A stretch of 64,000 bases of DNA from positions 3,036,001-3,100,000 of the forward strand of contig NZ_JAYMGI010000002.1 in the NCBI RefSeq assembly GCF_035825295.1. The letters run 5' to 3'. Position 1 is the stretch's first letter. The number at the start of each line of letters is the position of its first letter. This document shows, one piece after another, positions 54,957-64,000 of the stretch. Origin of the DNA: Actinacidiphila sp. DG2A-62 (GTDB lineage Bacteria; Actinomycetota; Actinomycetes; Streptomycetales; Streptomycetaceae). The notes under the pieces were generated by a model that saw nothing but the letters and a program-made list of their open reading frames with translations, was not told the origin of the DNA and did no database searches. Made by a program: the position numbers and the translations under genes.

Positions 54957-55132
54957 GACTCCACTGTGCGGGTCGGCCGCGAGCGCCCGCCAGTCACTCG
55001 TTCGAGGGCTGTGGAAAACTCCGCGAGGGGACGTCCCGACGCCGCGGCCGGCAGGCAGGCACGGGCAGGCAAGCCCGAGCGGAGTGGTCTTGCGCAGGCC
55101 ATGGGCCGCCGCGGCGCCCGCGAGCCGCCGGT

Positions 55133-57001
55133 TCAGCCCGGATAGACCGGGCTGCCGCCCTTCGGCTTGATCTGCCGCCAGTCGCCCTCCGTGGACAGCA
55201 GATACACGCTGCTCTTGTACGAGGCCAGCAGCGGCTGTCCCGACCCCTCGGACGCCGCGACCGAGACGGCCTCGCCCACACCGCCCTGCAGCGACGTCGT
55301 CACGGAGCCGTCGGTGTTCATGTACTCGGTCTGCTGCACCCCGGCGGTCTTGCTGTCCAGCGCCACCATGCGGCTCGCGCCCGCCCAGGAGACCGAGGCG
55401 ACGCTCTCGCCGGGAGCGGTCAGCGTGCGCAGTCCGACGATCGTGAAGCCCGGGTGCTCCAGGGTGCCGGTGCGCTGGACCAGGCCCAGCTCCAGCTTGG
55501 TGTCGTCGCCCTGCTGGACCAGCAGCGCGACGCGCATGCCGTCGCTGGACACCCGCAGCGTGTCGATCCGCCCATCGGGGTCGGGCATCGCCACGGACAC
55601 CGCGGGTCCGCGGCCGCCGGGAAGCACCATCACCTTCGGCGCCGAGGGGTTGCGGTCGGCGACCCACAGGTCCCCGAGGCCGTCCCAGCTGGGCGCGCTC
55701 AGCCCGTTGTCCTGGCCGCTGCCGGCACTGGCCACCAGGGCCTGGCCGAAGTCGGAGTCCGAGCCGTCGGTGAGCGAGCCCACGTACAGCCCGCGTCCGT
55801 TGTCCCGCACGCCGGCGGCCATGGTCTGGTCGCGGCGCACGGCGACGGAGTCCAGGTCCGCCTTGGTCCCGCCGAACGGTCCGAGCACCGGCGACGCCGT
55901 GGGGGACGCGCTCTTCTCGTAGCCCAGGCGCAGCTCCATCAGCCGACGCGGGGCGTCGGCGCTGATGAAGTACGGCTGCGGGCTGTCGCCGATGAGGTTG
56001 CCCGGTCCGTACATGTCACTGCCGCTGGGGCCGGAGGAGCACAGCGCCGAGCCGTCGGGCCGCTCCACCTCGGCCACCGCGAGGTCGGCGGTCGCCTGCG
56101 CCTGCACCGTCGCGTACAGCTGCGCGGCCAGCCGGTTGCAGGCGCTGCCGTGCAGCCGGCTCGCGGACCGCTTGTCCAGGCGCACCTTCAGGTGCTGCGA
56201 GTCGTCCAGGGTGACGCCCTGGTCGGGGCTGTCGCGGTCGAGTGCCGCGCCCGACGGCGCCGCGGTGGTCACCACCGGCGACAGCCACGCGCTGGGGCCG
56301 CCGAGCAGCGTCGCCACGATGGAGACCAGGGGGTCGTTCTGGTTGCGCAGGTACACCGGGTCGGGCACCAGCGTCTGCGTGGCACTGCCGTGGCTCGGGC
56401 CGCCCGGGCCGAGCTTGGCGAAGTAGTACATGTTCACCGAGTGGTAGACCCGCTGGAAGTCCGAGGCCGACATCACCAGGCCGTCGTCCAGACCGTCGAT
56501 CCGCCAGTCGCTGCCCTGCCTGACCAGCCGGAACGACGTCTGGAACGGCCGCTGGTCCGGCTGGTACGCGTGCTTGGCGTCCACGGTGGCCGCCAGGGTG
56601 CCGTCGAGGGTCAGCGTGATGATGCCCTGCTTGCGGCTGGTGTTGTCCGTCTGCTCCGGGCGCATCTGGCTGCTGGCGAACACCGAGATCCCGCTCGTCG
56701 GGTTCCAGTCCCGCCTGGACTCCTTCGTCAGGTACTTCTTCGCCGTGGCGAAGTCCGGCTCGCTGCCGGTGGTGGCCTCCAGGAAGCCGTCGAGGATCTC
56801 CCCGGGGCTCTCGCCCGGATGCGGCGGCACGGGGACCACCCGTACCTGGGTGTCGGCGTCCGCGCGCTGGCCGTCACCGACCTTGCGCACCTCTCCGCTG
56901 CTGGGCATCGACGCACAGCCGGCCAGCAGCAGTCCCGCGCACACCGGCAGCAGGACACGCCGCATCCGCCGCCGTCCGCGGCCCTCCGCCGTCCGCCTCA
57001 C
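55133..57001 (-). CDS. lpqB: Lipoprotein LpqB
   Basis: A 622-residue lipoprotein that modulates the MtrAB system; in mycobacteria LpqB binds the sensor domain of MtrB. GTG 57001 overlaps the mtrB stop codon by 4 nt (GTGA), so translation is coupled. The lipobox LLAGC gives lipidated Cys29. A GerMN domain lies at about 190-300 (FAKLGPGG to VAEVERPDG), followed by a beta-propeller C-terminal half with repeated blocks such as GDLWVADRNP and GRIDTLRVSSDGMRVALL. A short MRR start at 56965 is an alternative. It is the last gene of mtrA-mtrB-lpqB. Confidence 0.96.
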   Translation of the reverse strand: MRRTAEGRGRRRMRRVLLPVCAGLLLAGCASMPSSGEVRKVGDGQRADADTQVRVVPVPPHPGESPGEILDGFLEATTGSEPDFATAKKYLTKESRRDWNPTSGISVFASSQMRPEQTDNTSRKQGIITLTLDGTLAATVDAKHAYQPDQRPFQTSFRLVRQGSDWRIDGLDDGLVMSASDFQRVYHSVNMYYFAKLGPGGPSHGSATQTLVPDPVYLRNQNDPLVSIVATLLGGPSAWLSPVVTTAAPSGAALDRDSPDQGVTLDDSQHLKVRLDKRSASRLHGSACNRLAAQLYATVQAQATADLAVAEVERPDGSALCSSGPSGSDMYGPGNLIGDSPQPYFISADAPRRLMELRLGYEKSASPTASPVLGPFGGTKADLDSVAVRRDQTMAAGVRDNGRGLYVGSLTDGSDSDFGQALVASAGSGQDNGLSAPSWDGLGDLWVADRNPSAPKVMVLPGGRGPAVSVAMPDPDGRIDTLRVSSDGMRVALLVQQGDDTKLELGLVQRTGTLEHPGFTIVGLRTLTAPGESVASVSWAGASRMVALDSKTAGVQQTEYMNTDGSVTTSLQGGVGEAVSVAASEGSGQPLLASYKSSVYLLSTEGDWRQIKPKGGSPVYPG

Positions 57002-59100
57002 ACGTCGTCCTTCCGGGCCGCTTCCCTGCGTTCCACCACGCGCGCGCCGTTGCCCGGCAGGGCCGCCGGGTCCGCGGCCGGCGGCCTGGACGGAGCCGGC
57101 TGCATCGGCGGCAGCGGCCCGCGGCGCGGCACGGCGCCGCGTATGTTCGCCGCGCCCGGCCCCGCGTACCCGCCGTGGCCGGCGCGCGGAGTGCCGCCGT
57201 CCTCCGGGCCGGTCGCCGGGGCGCCGGGACCGGACGCGCGCGGCTCGGGGACGGCCGGCAGCGCGGTGCCCCGGCCGGTGGGCGTACCGGTGGCCGAAGC
57301 GCCGGCCCGCGTACCGGGCGCGCCCGACGCCCCCGGCGCCGCGGACCCGCCGGGGGCAGCCGGGGGCAGCCCGGAGGACTTCAGCCCCCGGTTGCGGCGG
57401 GAGTCGTCCGGCTCCAGGGGTATCGGTGAACCGCGCAAGGTGTCCCCCGCGGTCCTCGGCAGCGTCATGCGGAACTGCGAGCCGCCGCCCGGCTCGCCCC
57501 AGGCCTGCAGCCAGCCGCCGTGCAGCCGCGCGTCCTCCACCGCGATGGACAGCCCCAGGCCGGTGCCGCCGGTGGTACGGGCACGGGCCGGGTCCGCCCG
57601 CCAGAAGCGGTTGAACACGCGGGTGGCCTCGCCCGGCTTCAGCCCGACGCCGTAGTCACGGACCGCGACCGCGACCGCCCCGCCCGCCGAGGCCAGCCGC
57701 ACCACCACGTCCCGGCCCTCGCCGTGCTCGATCGCGTTGACGACGAGGTTGCGCAGCACCCGCTCCACCCGGCGGCCGTCGGCCTCGGCTATCACCGGCT
57801 GCACGTCGCCGCGGATGACGACCCGGCTGCCCTTGCGCTCAGCGAGCGGCTCGGCCGCCTCGACCACCCGGCGCACCACCTCGCCCAGGTCTATCGGCTC
57901 GGCGGCCAGCTCCGCGGCGCCCGCGTCGAACCTGCTGATCTCCAGCAGGTCCGACAGCAGCGACTCGAAGCGGTCCAGCTGGTTCTGCAGCAGCTCGGCC
58001 GAGCGCGCCGTCACCGGATCGAAGTCGACCTTCGCGTCATGGATCACGTCCGCGGCCATCCGCACCGTCGTCAGCGGGGTCCGCAGCTCGTGCGACACGT
58101 CTGAGACGAACCTGCGCTGCATCCGGGACAGATCCTCCAGCTGCTGGATCTTGACCTGCAGGTTCTGCGCCATCTTGTTGAAGGACTCGCCGAGCCGCGC
58201 GATGTCGTCCTCACCGGTGACCTGCATCCGCTCCTGGAGCCGCCCGGCAGCGAGCCGCTCGGCGATGCCGGCCGCCATCCGCACCGGCGTGACGACCTGC
58301 CGCGTCACCAGCCAGGCGATCGCGCCCAGCAGCACCACCACGAAGATGCCGGCGGTGGCCAGCGTGCCCTTGACCAGGCCGAGCGTCTTCTCCTCCTGGT
58401 CGAAGGGGAAGAGGTAGTACAGCTCGTACGAGCCCTCGTTCGGGTCCAGCATCCGCTTGCCGACCGCCAGCGAGGGCCGCGGCGCGCTGCCGTCGTCGGT
58501 CTTCGCCAGGGTGTACTGCTTGTACGCCCCGGCGTGCGACTCGATCTCGGTGCTCAGCGAGTGCGGGATGCTCGCGTCCGGCAGGATGCTGCCGGACCCG
58601 CGCGAACCACGCGCGCTGGTGCTGCTCTGGCCGGGGGCCGACGGGTCGTCGGTGCCGCCCGGGCTGAGCGTGGCGACCCAGTAGACGCCCTTCCCACCGC
58701 TGGCCAGCTGCTCGACCAGTTGGTTCAGCCACTCCCCGGAGTTGATCGGCTTCTGCGGACTGCCCGCGGCGGAGGTGTCACGGGACTGGCTCTGGTCGGC
58801 CATCCGCTCGGCGATGGAGAATCCGCCAGCCGCCTGGTTGGTCGCGGCCTTCTCCTTCGCGTCCAGCAGGCCGTTCTTGACCTGCCCGATGACGACGAAA
58901 CCCAGCAGCAGGACCACGCCCACCGACATCAGCAGGGTGAACGCGACCACGCGCAGCTGGATGTTCCGCCGCCACAGCCGGACGGCCGGCTGGACCGGCC
59001 GTCTGGCGAGGCGCACGCACGAGCGGATGACCGGCAGCAGCCCTCGCATCGGGTCCGCGAGCCGGCTCTCCAGTCGTTCACGCTCGTACGACGCGCACAT
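56998..59100 (-). CDS. mtrB: Sensor histidine kinase MtrB
   Basis: 700 residues from ATG 59100, one base after the mtrA stop (TGAGATG), so coupled. Membrane helices at about 50-70 (VVAFTLLMSVGVVLLLGFVV) and about 260 flank an outer sensor domain. HAMP domain after TRQVVTPVRMAAGIAERL. Dimerisation and phospho-acceptor His in FVSDVSHELRTPLTTVRM (near 335). ATPase boxes: RVLRNLVVNAIEHGE (N), DYGVGLKP (G1), GGTGLGLSI (G2). The last 130 residues form a Pro/Gly/Ala-rich tail. MtrB phosphorylates MtrA and so ties wall growth and cell division to development. Confidence 0.96.
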   Translation of the reverse strand: MCASYERERLESRLADPMRGLLPVIRSCVRLARRPVQPAVRLWRRNIQLRVVAFTLLMSVGVVLLLGFVVIGQVKNGLLDAKEKAATNQAAGGFSIAERMADQSQSRDTSAAGSPQKPINSGEWLNQLVEQLASGGKGVYWVATLSPGGTDDPSAPGQSSTSARGSRGSGSILPDASIPHSLSTEIESHAGAYKQYTLAKTDDGSAPRPSLAVGKRMLDPNEGSYELYYLFPFDQEEKTLGLVKGTLATAGIFVVVLLGAIAWLVTRQVVTPVRMAAGIAERLAAGRLQERMQVTGEDDIARLGESFNKMAQNLQVKIQQLEDLSRMQRRFVSDVSHELRTPLTTVRMAADVIHDAKVDFDPVTARSAELLQNQLDRFESLLSDLLEISRFDAGAAELAAEPIDLGEVVRRVVEAAEPLAERKGSRVVIRGDVQPVIAEADGRRVERVLRNLVVNAIEHGEGRDVVVRLASAGGAVAVAVRDYGVGLKPGEATRVFNRFWRADPARARTTGGTGLGLSIAVEDARLHGGWLQAWGEPGGGSQFRMTLPRTAGDTLRGSPIPLEPDDSRRNRGLKSSGLPPAAPGGSAAPGASGAPGTRAGASATGTPTGRGTALPAVPEPRASGPGAPATGPEDGGTPRAGHGGYAGPGAANIRGAVPRRGPLPPMQPAPSRPPAADPAALPGNGARVVERREAARKDDV

Positions 59101-59101
59101 C

Positions 59102-59791
59102 TCAGCCCGGTCCCGCCTTGTAGCCGACGCCGCGGACCGTGACCACGATCTCGGGGCGCTCGGGGTCCTGCTCGACCTTGGACCGCAGCCGCTGCACATG
59201 CACATTCACCAGGCGGGTGTCCGCGGCGTGCCGGTAGCCCCACACCTGCTCCAGGAGCACTTCGCGGGTGAAGACCTGCCACGGCTTGCGCGCGAGCGCC
59301 ACCAGCAGGTCGAACTCCAGCGGGGTCAGTGCGATCGGCTGTCCGTCGCGCTTGACCGAGTGGCCGGCCACGTCGATCACCAGATCGCCGATGGTCAGCT
59401 GCTCGGGCGTCGGCTCCTCGGCCCGGCGCAGCCGCGCCCGCACCCGCGCGACCAGCTCCTTCGGCTTGAACGGCTTGATCACGTAGTCGTCCGCCCCGGA
59501 CTCCAGGCCGACGACGACGTCCACGGTGTCGCTCTTCGCGGTGAGCATGACGATCGGCACGCCCGACTCCGCCCGGATCTGCCGGCACACGTCGATGCCG
59601 TCCCTGCCGGGCAGCATCAGGTCCAGCAGCACCAGGTCGGGCTTGCTCTCCCGGAAGGCCGCCAGCGCCTTGTCACCGTCCGCGCAGAACGACGGCTCGA
59701 ACCCTTCTCCGCGCAGCACGATGCCGAGCATCTCTGACAGCGCTGTGTCGTCGTCGACGACCAGGACACGTCCCTTCATACCGACCATCAT
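59102..59791 (-). CDS. mtrA: OmpR-family response regulator MtrA
   Basis: 229 residues from ATG 59791 (MMVGMKGRVLVVDDD); ATG 59779 is an equally possible start. The receiver domain has the acidic residues in VVDDD, phospho-acceptor Asp57 in LVLLDLMLPGRDG and Lys in VIKPFKPKEL. The OmpR-type winged helix at the C-terminus reads LTPLEFDLLVALARKPWQVF and TRLVNVHVQRLRSKVE. MtrA is a master regulator of development and antibiotic production in Streptomyces. It heads the mtrA-mtrB-lpqB operon; its promoter should be in 59792-60004. The alternative far-upstream reading (to 59902) lacks family likeness. Confidence 0.96.
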   Translation of the reverse strand: MMVGMKGRVLVVDDDTALSEMLGIVLRGEGFEPSFCADGDKALAAFRESKPDLVLLDLMLPGRDGIDVCRQIRAESGVPIVMLTAKSDTVDVVVGLESGADDYVIKPFKPKELVARVRARLRRAEEPTPEQLTIGDLVIDVAGHSVKRDGQPIALTPLEFDLLVALARKPWQVFTREVLLEQVWGYRHAADTRLVNVHVQRLRSKVEQDPERPEIVVTVRGVGYKAGPG

Positions 59792-60004
59792 CCCATTTAC
59801 GTATCGGTTCCCGTGACCAGCGGTGATCGAGGTCACGGAGCCAGGGGAGATGTCCGCGATCGCCCGTGGATGTCCAGGGACAGCGCGGACATCCATCGAC
59901 ATCCGGCGGAAGTCGTCGCCATCGGCGCCCGAACCTTCTTCGCGACTCAGCGTACAGACCGCGACCGGTCCGCGGAGCGGTCGACGGATCAGCCTGTGGA
60001 CAAC

Positions 60005-61075
60005 TCAGCCTGTGGACGACTTCCGCCCGGCGCACACCGCCGCCAGACCGTCCGCCGTCACCGGGGAGACCGTCCCGTTCTCCGTGACGATCGCGGTGAT
60101 CAGCTCCGCGGGCGTGACGTCGAAGGCCGGGTTGTACGCCTGGGCCCCCAGCGGCGCCCGGGCCAGCTCGGTCACCTCACCGGCCGGCCGCTGCTCGACC
60201 TCGATGCCCGCACCGTCCGGCGTCGCCAGGTCCACGGTCGTGGTCGGCGCCACCACCACGAACGGCACATGGTGGTAGGCGGCGAGCACCGCCAGCGGAT
60301 ACGTGCCCACCTTGTTCGCCGTCGAGCCGTCCGCCGCGATCCGATCCGCACCGACCAGCACCGCGTCCACCTCACCGGCCGTGAACAGCGACCCCGCCGC
60401 ATTGTCCGCGAGCAGGGTGTAGGGCATACCGGCCCGTGCCGCCTCGTACGCCGTCAGCCGGGAGCCCTGCAGCAGCGGCCGCGTCTCGTCCACCCACAGC
60501 CGCCGCAGCTCGCCCGCGCGGTGCGCCGCCAGCACCACGCCGAACGCCGTACCCTCACCGCCGGACACCAGAGCGCCGGTGTTGCAGTGCGTCAGGAGGC
60601 GGTAGCCACCCCCGGGCGCCAGTTCGGCGAGCAGCCGCTGCCCGTGCGCCGCCATCGCCGCGCTCGCCGCCGCGTCCTCAGCATGCAGCGCCCGCGCCTC
60701 GGCGAGCGCCACGGCAGGAGCCCGGTCCGGGTCCGCCGCGCGGTACGCGGCTACGGCACGCCGCACGCCGTACGCGAGATTGACCGCGGTCGGCCGCGCC
60801 TGCGCGAGCAGCTCCGCAGCCTCTTCGACGTCGTAGCCCCGCGCCGCCGCGAGAGCCACGCCGTACGCCCCGGCGATGCCCAGGACCGGCGCGCCCCGGA
60901 CCGCGAGCGAACTGATCGCCCCGACCAGCGCCTGCACGTCCGTGCAGACCAACTCGACCTCCTCATGAGGCAGCCGGGTCTGGTCGAGGAGCACGAGGAC
61001 CGGCCCGTCCGGGGGCTCTTCCCAGCACAGGGTCGGTATGGCAGCGTCGTCGGGTCGCGTCACGTGATCACCCAT
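60005..61075 (-). CDS. mtnA: Methylthioribose-1-phosphate isomerase
   Basis: 356 residues from ATG 61075, with GAGGGG directly upstream. MtnA turns methylthioribose-1-phosphate into methylthioribulose-1-phosphate in the methionine salvage pathway. Signature blocks: SSLAVRGAPVLGIAGAYGVA, the catalytic Cys in LLTHCNTGALVSGGEGTAFG, the catalytic Asp in VLVGADRIAADGSTANKVGT, and TPAELITAIVTENG near the end. No other salvage genes are in the window. It is divergent from the membrane protein gene at 61263. Confidence 0.95.
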   Translation of the reverse strand: MGDHVTRPDDAAIPTLCWEEPPDGPVLVLLDQTRLPHEEVELVCTDVQALVGAISSLAVRGAPVLGIAGAYGVALAAARGYDVEEAAELLAQARPTAVNLAYGVRRAVAAYRAADPDRAPAVALAEARALHAEDAAASAAMAAHGQRLLAELAPGGGYRLLTHCNTGALVSGGEGTAFGVVLAAHRAGELRRLWVDETRPLLQGSRLTAYEAARAGMPYTLLADNAAGSLFTAGEVDAVLVGADRIAADGSTANKVGTYPLAVLAAYHHVPFVVVAPTTTVDLATPDGAGIEVEQRPAGEVTELARAPLGAQAYNPAFDVTPAELITAIVTENGTVSPVTADGLAAVCAGRKSSTG

Positions 61076-61262
61076 CCCCTCAGTCTGCCCTGCCAGAGCC
61101 CGTTGAAGGCAGGTCGTGACACGATGGCGACCGGCGGCAACCAGCAGTTCTGCGCCAGCAGAAGCCGCCGGACCGCACGCGGGACCAGAGCGGGAGACAC
61201 ACGCGGGACCGCGCGACAGAACCGCACGCAGGACCACGAGTACGACGAAGGGGCAGCCTCCG

Positions 61263-62486
61263 ATGACCAGCACTCCGGGCCCGGCGCCCGGATCCTCCGA
61301 CTCCCCCGAGCCGGACGACGGCGCAGGCCCCACCACCAAGCCCGGCCCGCAGTCGCAGCAGGACGGTGTACCCCGGCAGGGGCAGCCGGGACAGACCGCG
61401 CCGCCCACACCGCCCGTCCCACCCCCGGGATACGGGTACCAGCAGCCGTACAACGGCGGGCCGCAGTGGGGGCCGGCGGCCCAGGGCTGGCAGCAGTACC
61501 CGCAAGCGGGCTGGGGAATCCCCGTGCCGGCCGCGCCCAAGCCGGGCGTCATCCCGCTGCGGCCCCTCGGCTTCGGCGACATCCTCGACGGCGCGATCGC
61601 AACGCTGCGGCGGCACTGGCGCGCCCTGCTCGGCACCACGGTCGTCGTCGGCGCGCTCACCCAGACCGCCAACGTGGTCTTCGAGCACCAGTTCATCGAC
61701 CACGACAGCCTGAACGACCTGCAGGACAAGACCGATCCCAGCGCCGGCGACGTCCTGCACGCCGTCGGCGGCTCCCTGGCCGCCTCCGGGCTGAGCGTGC
61801 TCGTCACGATCATCGGCACGATCGTCGCCACCTCCATGCTCACCATGGTCATCAGCCGCGCCGTACTGGGCCGGCCGGTCACGGCCCGCGAGGCATGGAC
61901 GTCCGCCCGGCCCCAAGTCCCGCGGCTGCTCGGCCTGATGGTGCTCACGCCGCTGATCCTGTGTGCCGTGCTGGCCGTCTCCGCACTGCCCGGAGGACTG
62001 GTCGCCCTGCTCGGCTCGGACGACGGAGGAGCCGCGCTCGCCGTCCTCGGGCTGTTGGCGGGGAGCCTGGTCGCGGTATGGCTGTGGGTCCAGTGGAGCC
62101 TGGCCGCACCGGCGCTGATGCTGGAACGCCAGGGCGTCGTCGCGTCGATGAAGAGGTCGGCGAAGCTGGTGTCCGGCGCATGGTGGCGGGTCCTCGGCGT
62201 CCAGCTCCTGGCCGTCGTTCTGATCCTCATCGCATCCGCGATCATCGAGCTGCCGTTCAACCTGATCGGGGCCGGCGTCTCAGGACAGAGCGCGTCCGGG
62301 CTGTTCAGTACGGACAACACGTCGCACTGGAGCTACCTGATCTTCGTTGCCATCGGCGGCACCATCGGCTCGGCTCTGACGCTGCCGATCAGCGCGGGGG
62401 TGACCGCGCTCCTTTACATGGACCAGCGCATTCGCCGTGAGTCCCTGGACCTGGAGTTGATCCGGGCCGCGCAGGACGGCAACTGA
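61263..62486 (+). CDS. Polytopic membrane protein with Pro/Gln-rich start
   Basis: 407 residues from ATG 61263 (MTSTPGPAPGSSDS). The first 105 residues are Pro/Gly/Gln/Tyr-rich and disordered. From VIPLRPLGFGDILDGAIATLRRHWR about six helices follow, with ALMLERQGVVASMKRSAKLVSGAWWRVLG as a conserved loop and MDQRIRRESLDLELIRAAQ at the end. This is the membrane-domain type often labelled glycerophosphodiester phosphodiesterase membrane domain or DUF7544-like, without any catalytic part. The function is unknown. It lies beside mtnA, as in other Streptomyces, and ends just before the rRNA terminator. Confidence 0.85.
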   Translation: MTSTPGPAPGSSDSPEPDDGAGPTTKPGPQSQQDGVPRQGQPGQTAPPTPPVPPPGYGYQQPYNGGPQWGPAAQGWQQYPQAGWGIPVPAAPKPGVIPLRPLGFGDILDGAIATLRRHWRALLGTTVVVGALTQTANVVFEHQFIDHDSLNDLQDKTDPSAGDVLHAVGGSLAASGLSVLVTIIGTIVATSMLTMVISRAVLGRPVTAREAWTSARPQVPRLLGLMVLTPLILCAVLAVSALPGGLVALLGSDDGGAALAVLGLLAGSLVAVWLWVQWSLAAPALMLERQGVVASMKRSAKLVSGAWWRVLGVQLLAVVLILIASAIIELPFNLIGAGVSGQSASGLFSTDNTSHWSYLIFVAIGGTIGSALTLPISAGVTALLYMDQRIRRESLDLELIRAAQDGN

Positions 62487-62504
62487 AGAGAAACAGGAAC
62501 GCAG

Positions 62505-62546
62505 AAAGCCCCGGCCCCGAGTCGTGAGACTCGGGGCCGGGGCTTT
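62505..62546. terminator. Strong bidirectional terminator of the rRNA operon
   Basis: A perfect 19-bp stem (62505-62523 with 62528-62546) with a 4-nt loop, ending in CUUU on the minus strand. It lies 8 nt past the 3' end of 5S rRNA and 19 nt past the end of the convergent membrane-protein gene, so it separates both transcripts. Confidence 0.93.
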
Positions 62547-62554
62547 GAATGATT

Positions 62555-62673
62555 GTTCGGCGGTGTCCTACTCTCCCACAGGGTCCCCCCTGCAGTACCA
62601 TCGGCGCTGAAAGGCTTAGCTTCCGGGTTCGGAATGTAACCGGGCGTTTCCCTCACGCTATGACCACCGAAAC
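62555..62673 (-). rRNA. rrf: 5S ribosomal RNA
   Basis: About 119 nt. Read on the minus strand it begins GUUUCGGUGGUCAUAGCGUG, contains CCGAACCCGGAAG, and ends with GUAGGACACCGCCGAAC, pairing with the 5' end. Both ends are set from the terminal stem and may be off by a base or two. Confidence 0.96.
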
Positions 62674-62754
62674 ACCATGAAACACACCCACCCGCCAACG
62701 GGTGGGGCTGGTTGTTTCAGAACCGCACAGTGGACGCGAACACACAGTCTTGTA

Positions 62755-64000
<1,246 letters not shown>

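Overview
The window is very GC-rich, uses GTG, TTG and ATG starts, and carries a gene order typical of Streptomyces and its close relatives (Streptomycetaceae): ssrA-smpB-S41 protease-ftsX-ftsE, prfB-kinase-kinase-FHA ATPase, an NAD-glutamate dehydrogenase of the 180 kDa class, secA, an orphan LuxR-type regulator, hpf, comF, lpqB-mtrB-mtrA and mtnA. The ssrA tag, the LAxTG wall anchor and an ABC importer without its own ATPase all fit this. The species cannot be named from the sequence.

Layout. 0.1-4.4 kb: ssrA (tmRNA), smpB, a secreted S41 protease, ftsX and ftsE, all on the minus strand, followed by a tiny zinc-ribbon membrane protein gene (4.67-4.87 kb). 4.9-18.1 kb: an accessory island between ftsE and prfB. 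It holds a large RHS/YD-repeat polymorphic toxin gene with a Hint domain and a C-terminal toxin, its presumed immunity gene directly downstream, a divergent pair of secreted genes (DNRLRE-like protein and SGNH-like domain) that look like one gene split by a frameshift, and a sortase-anchored repeat protein. 18.5-29.3 kb: prfB, two membrane Ser/Thr kinases and a divergent FHA plus FtsK-like ATPase. 29.5-33.3 kb: a CUT1-type sugar ABC importer (binding protein and two permeases). 33.5-37.5 kb: two large GT-C-like membrane proteins. 37.6-40.0 kb: a third Ser/Thr kinase. 40.1-50.2 kb: NAD-GDH, HAD phosphatase, two small conserved actinobacterial genes, secA. 50.4-53.9 kb: GNAT acetyltransferase, YcaQ-like protein, response regulator, hibernation factor. 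54.3-59.8 kb: comF and the lpqB-mtrB-mtrA operon. 60.0-62.5 kb: mtnA and a membrane protein. 62.5-64.0 kb: 5S and the 3' part of 23S rRNA on the minus strand.

How they work together: ssrA and smpB rescue stalled ribosomes; FtsE/FtsX and MtrAB-LpqB control wall remodelling and the cell cycle; the kinases and the FHA ATPase form a likely phospho-signalling cluster; secA exports the many secreted proteins; hpf and the rRNA genes concern ribosomes.

Quality warning: at least five genes are broken by single-base indels, and a sixth protein shows switching of frame in its linker. Most of these lie in G/C runs and most look like one missing base. This suggests base-calling errors, so 'pseudogene' calls here are provisional. 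The exception is the TAA codon that separates the RHS signal peptide from its body, which is a substitution in frame.
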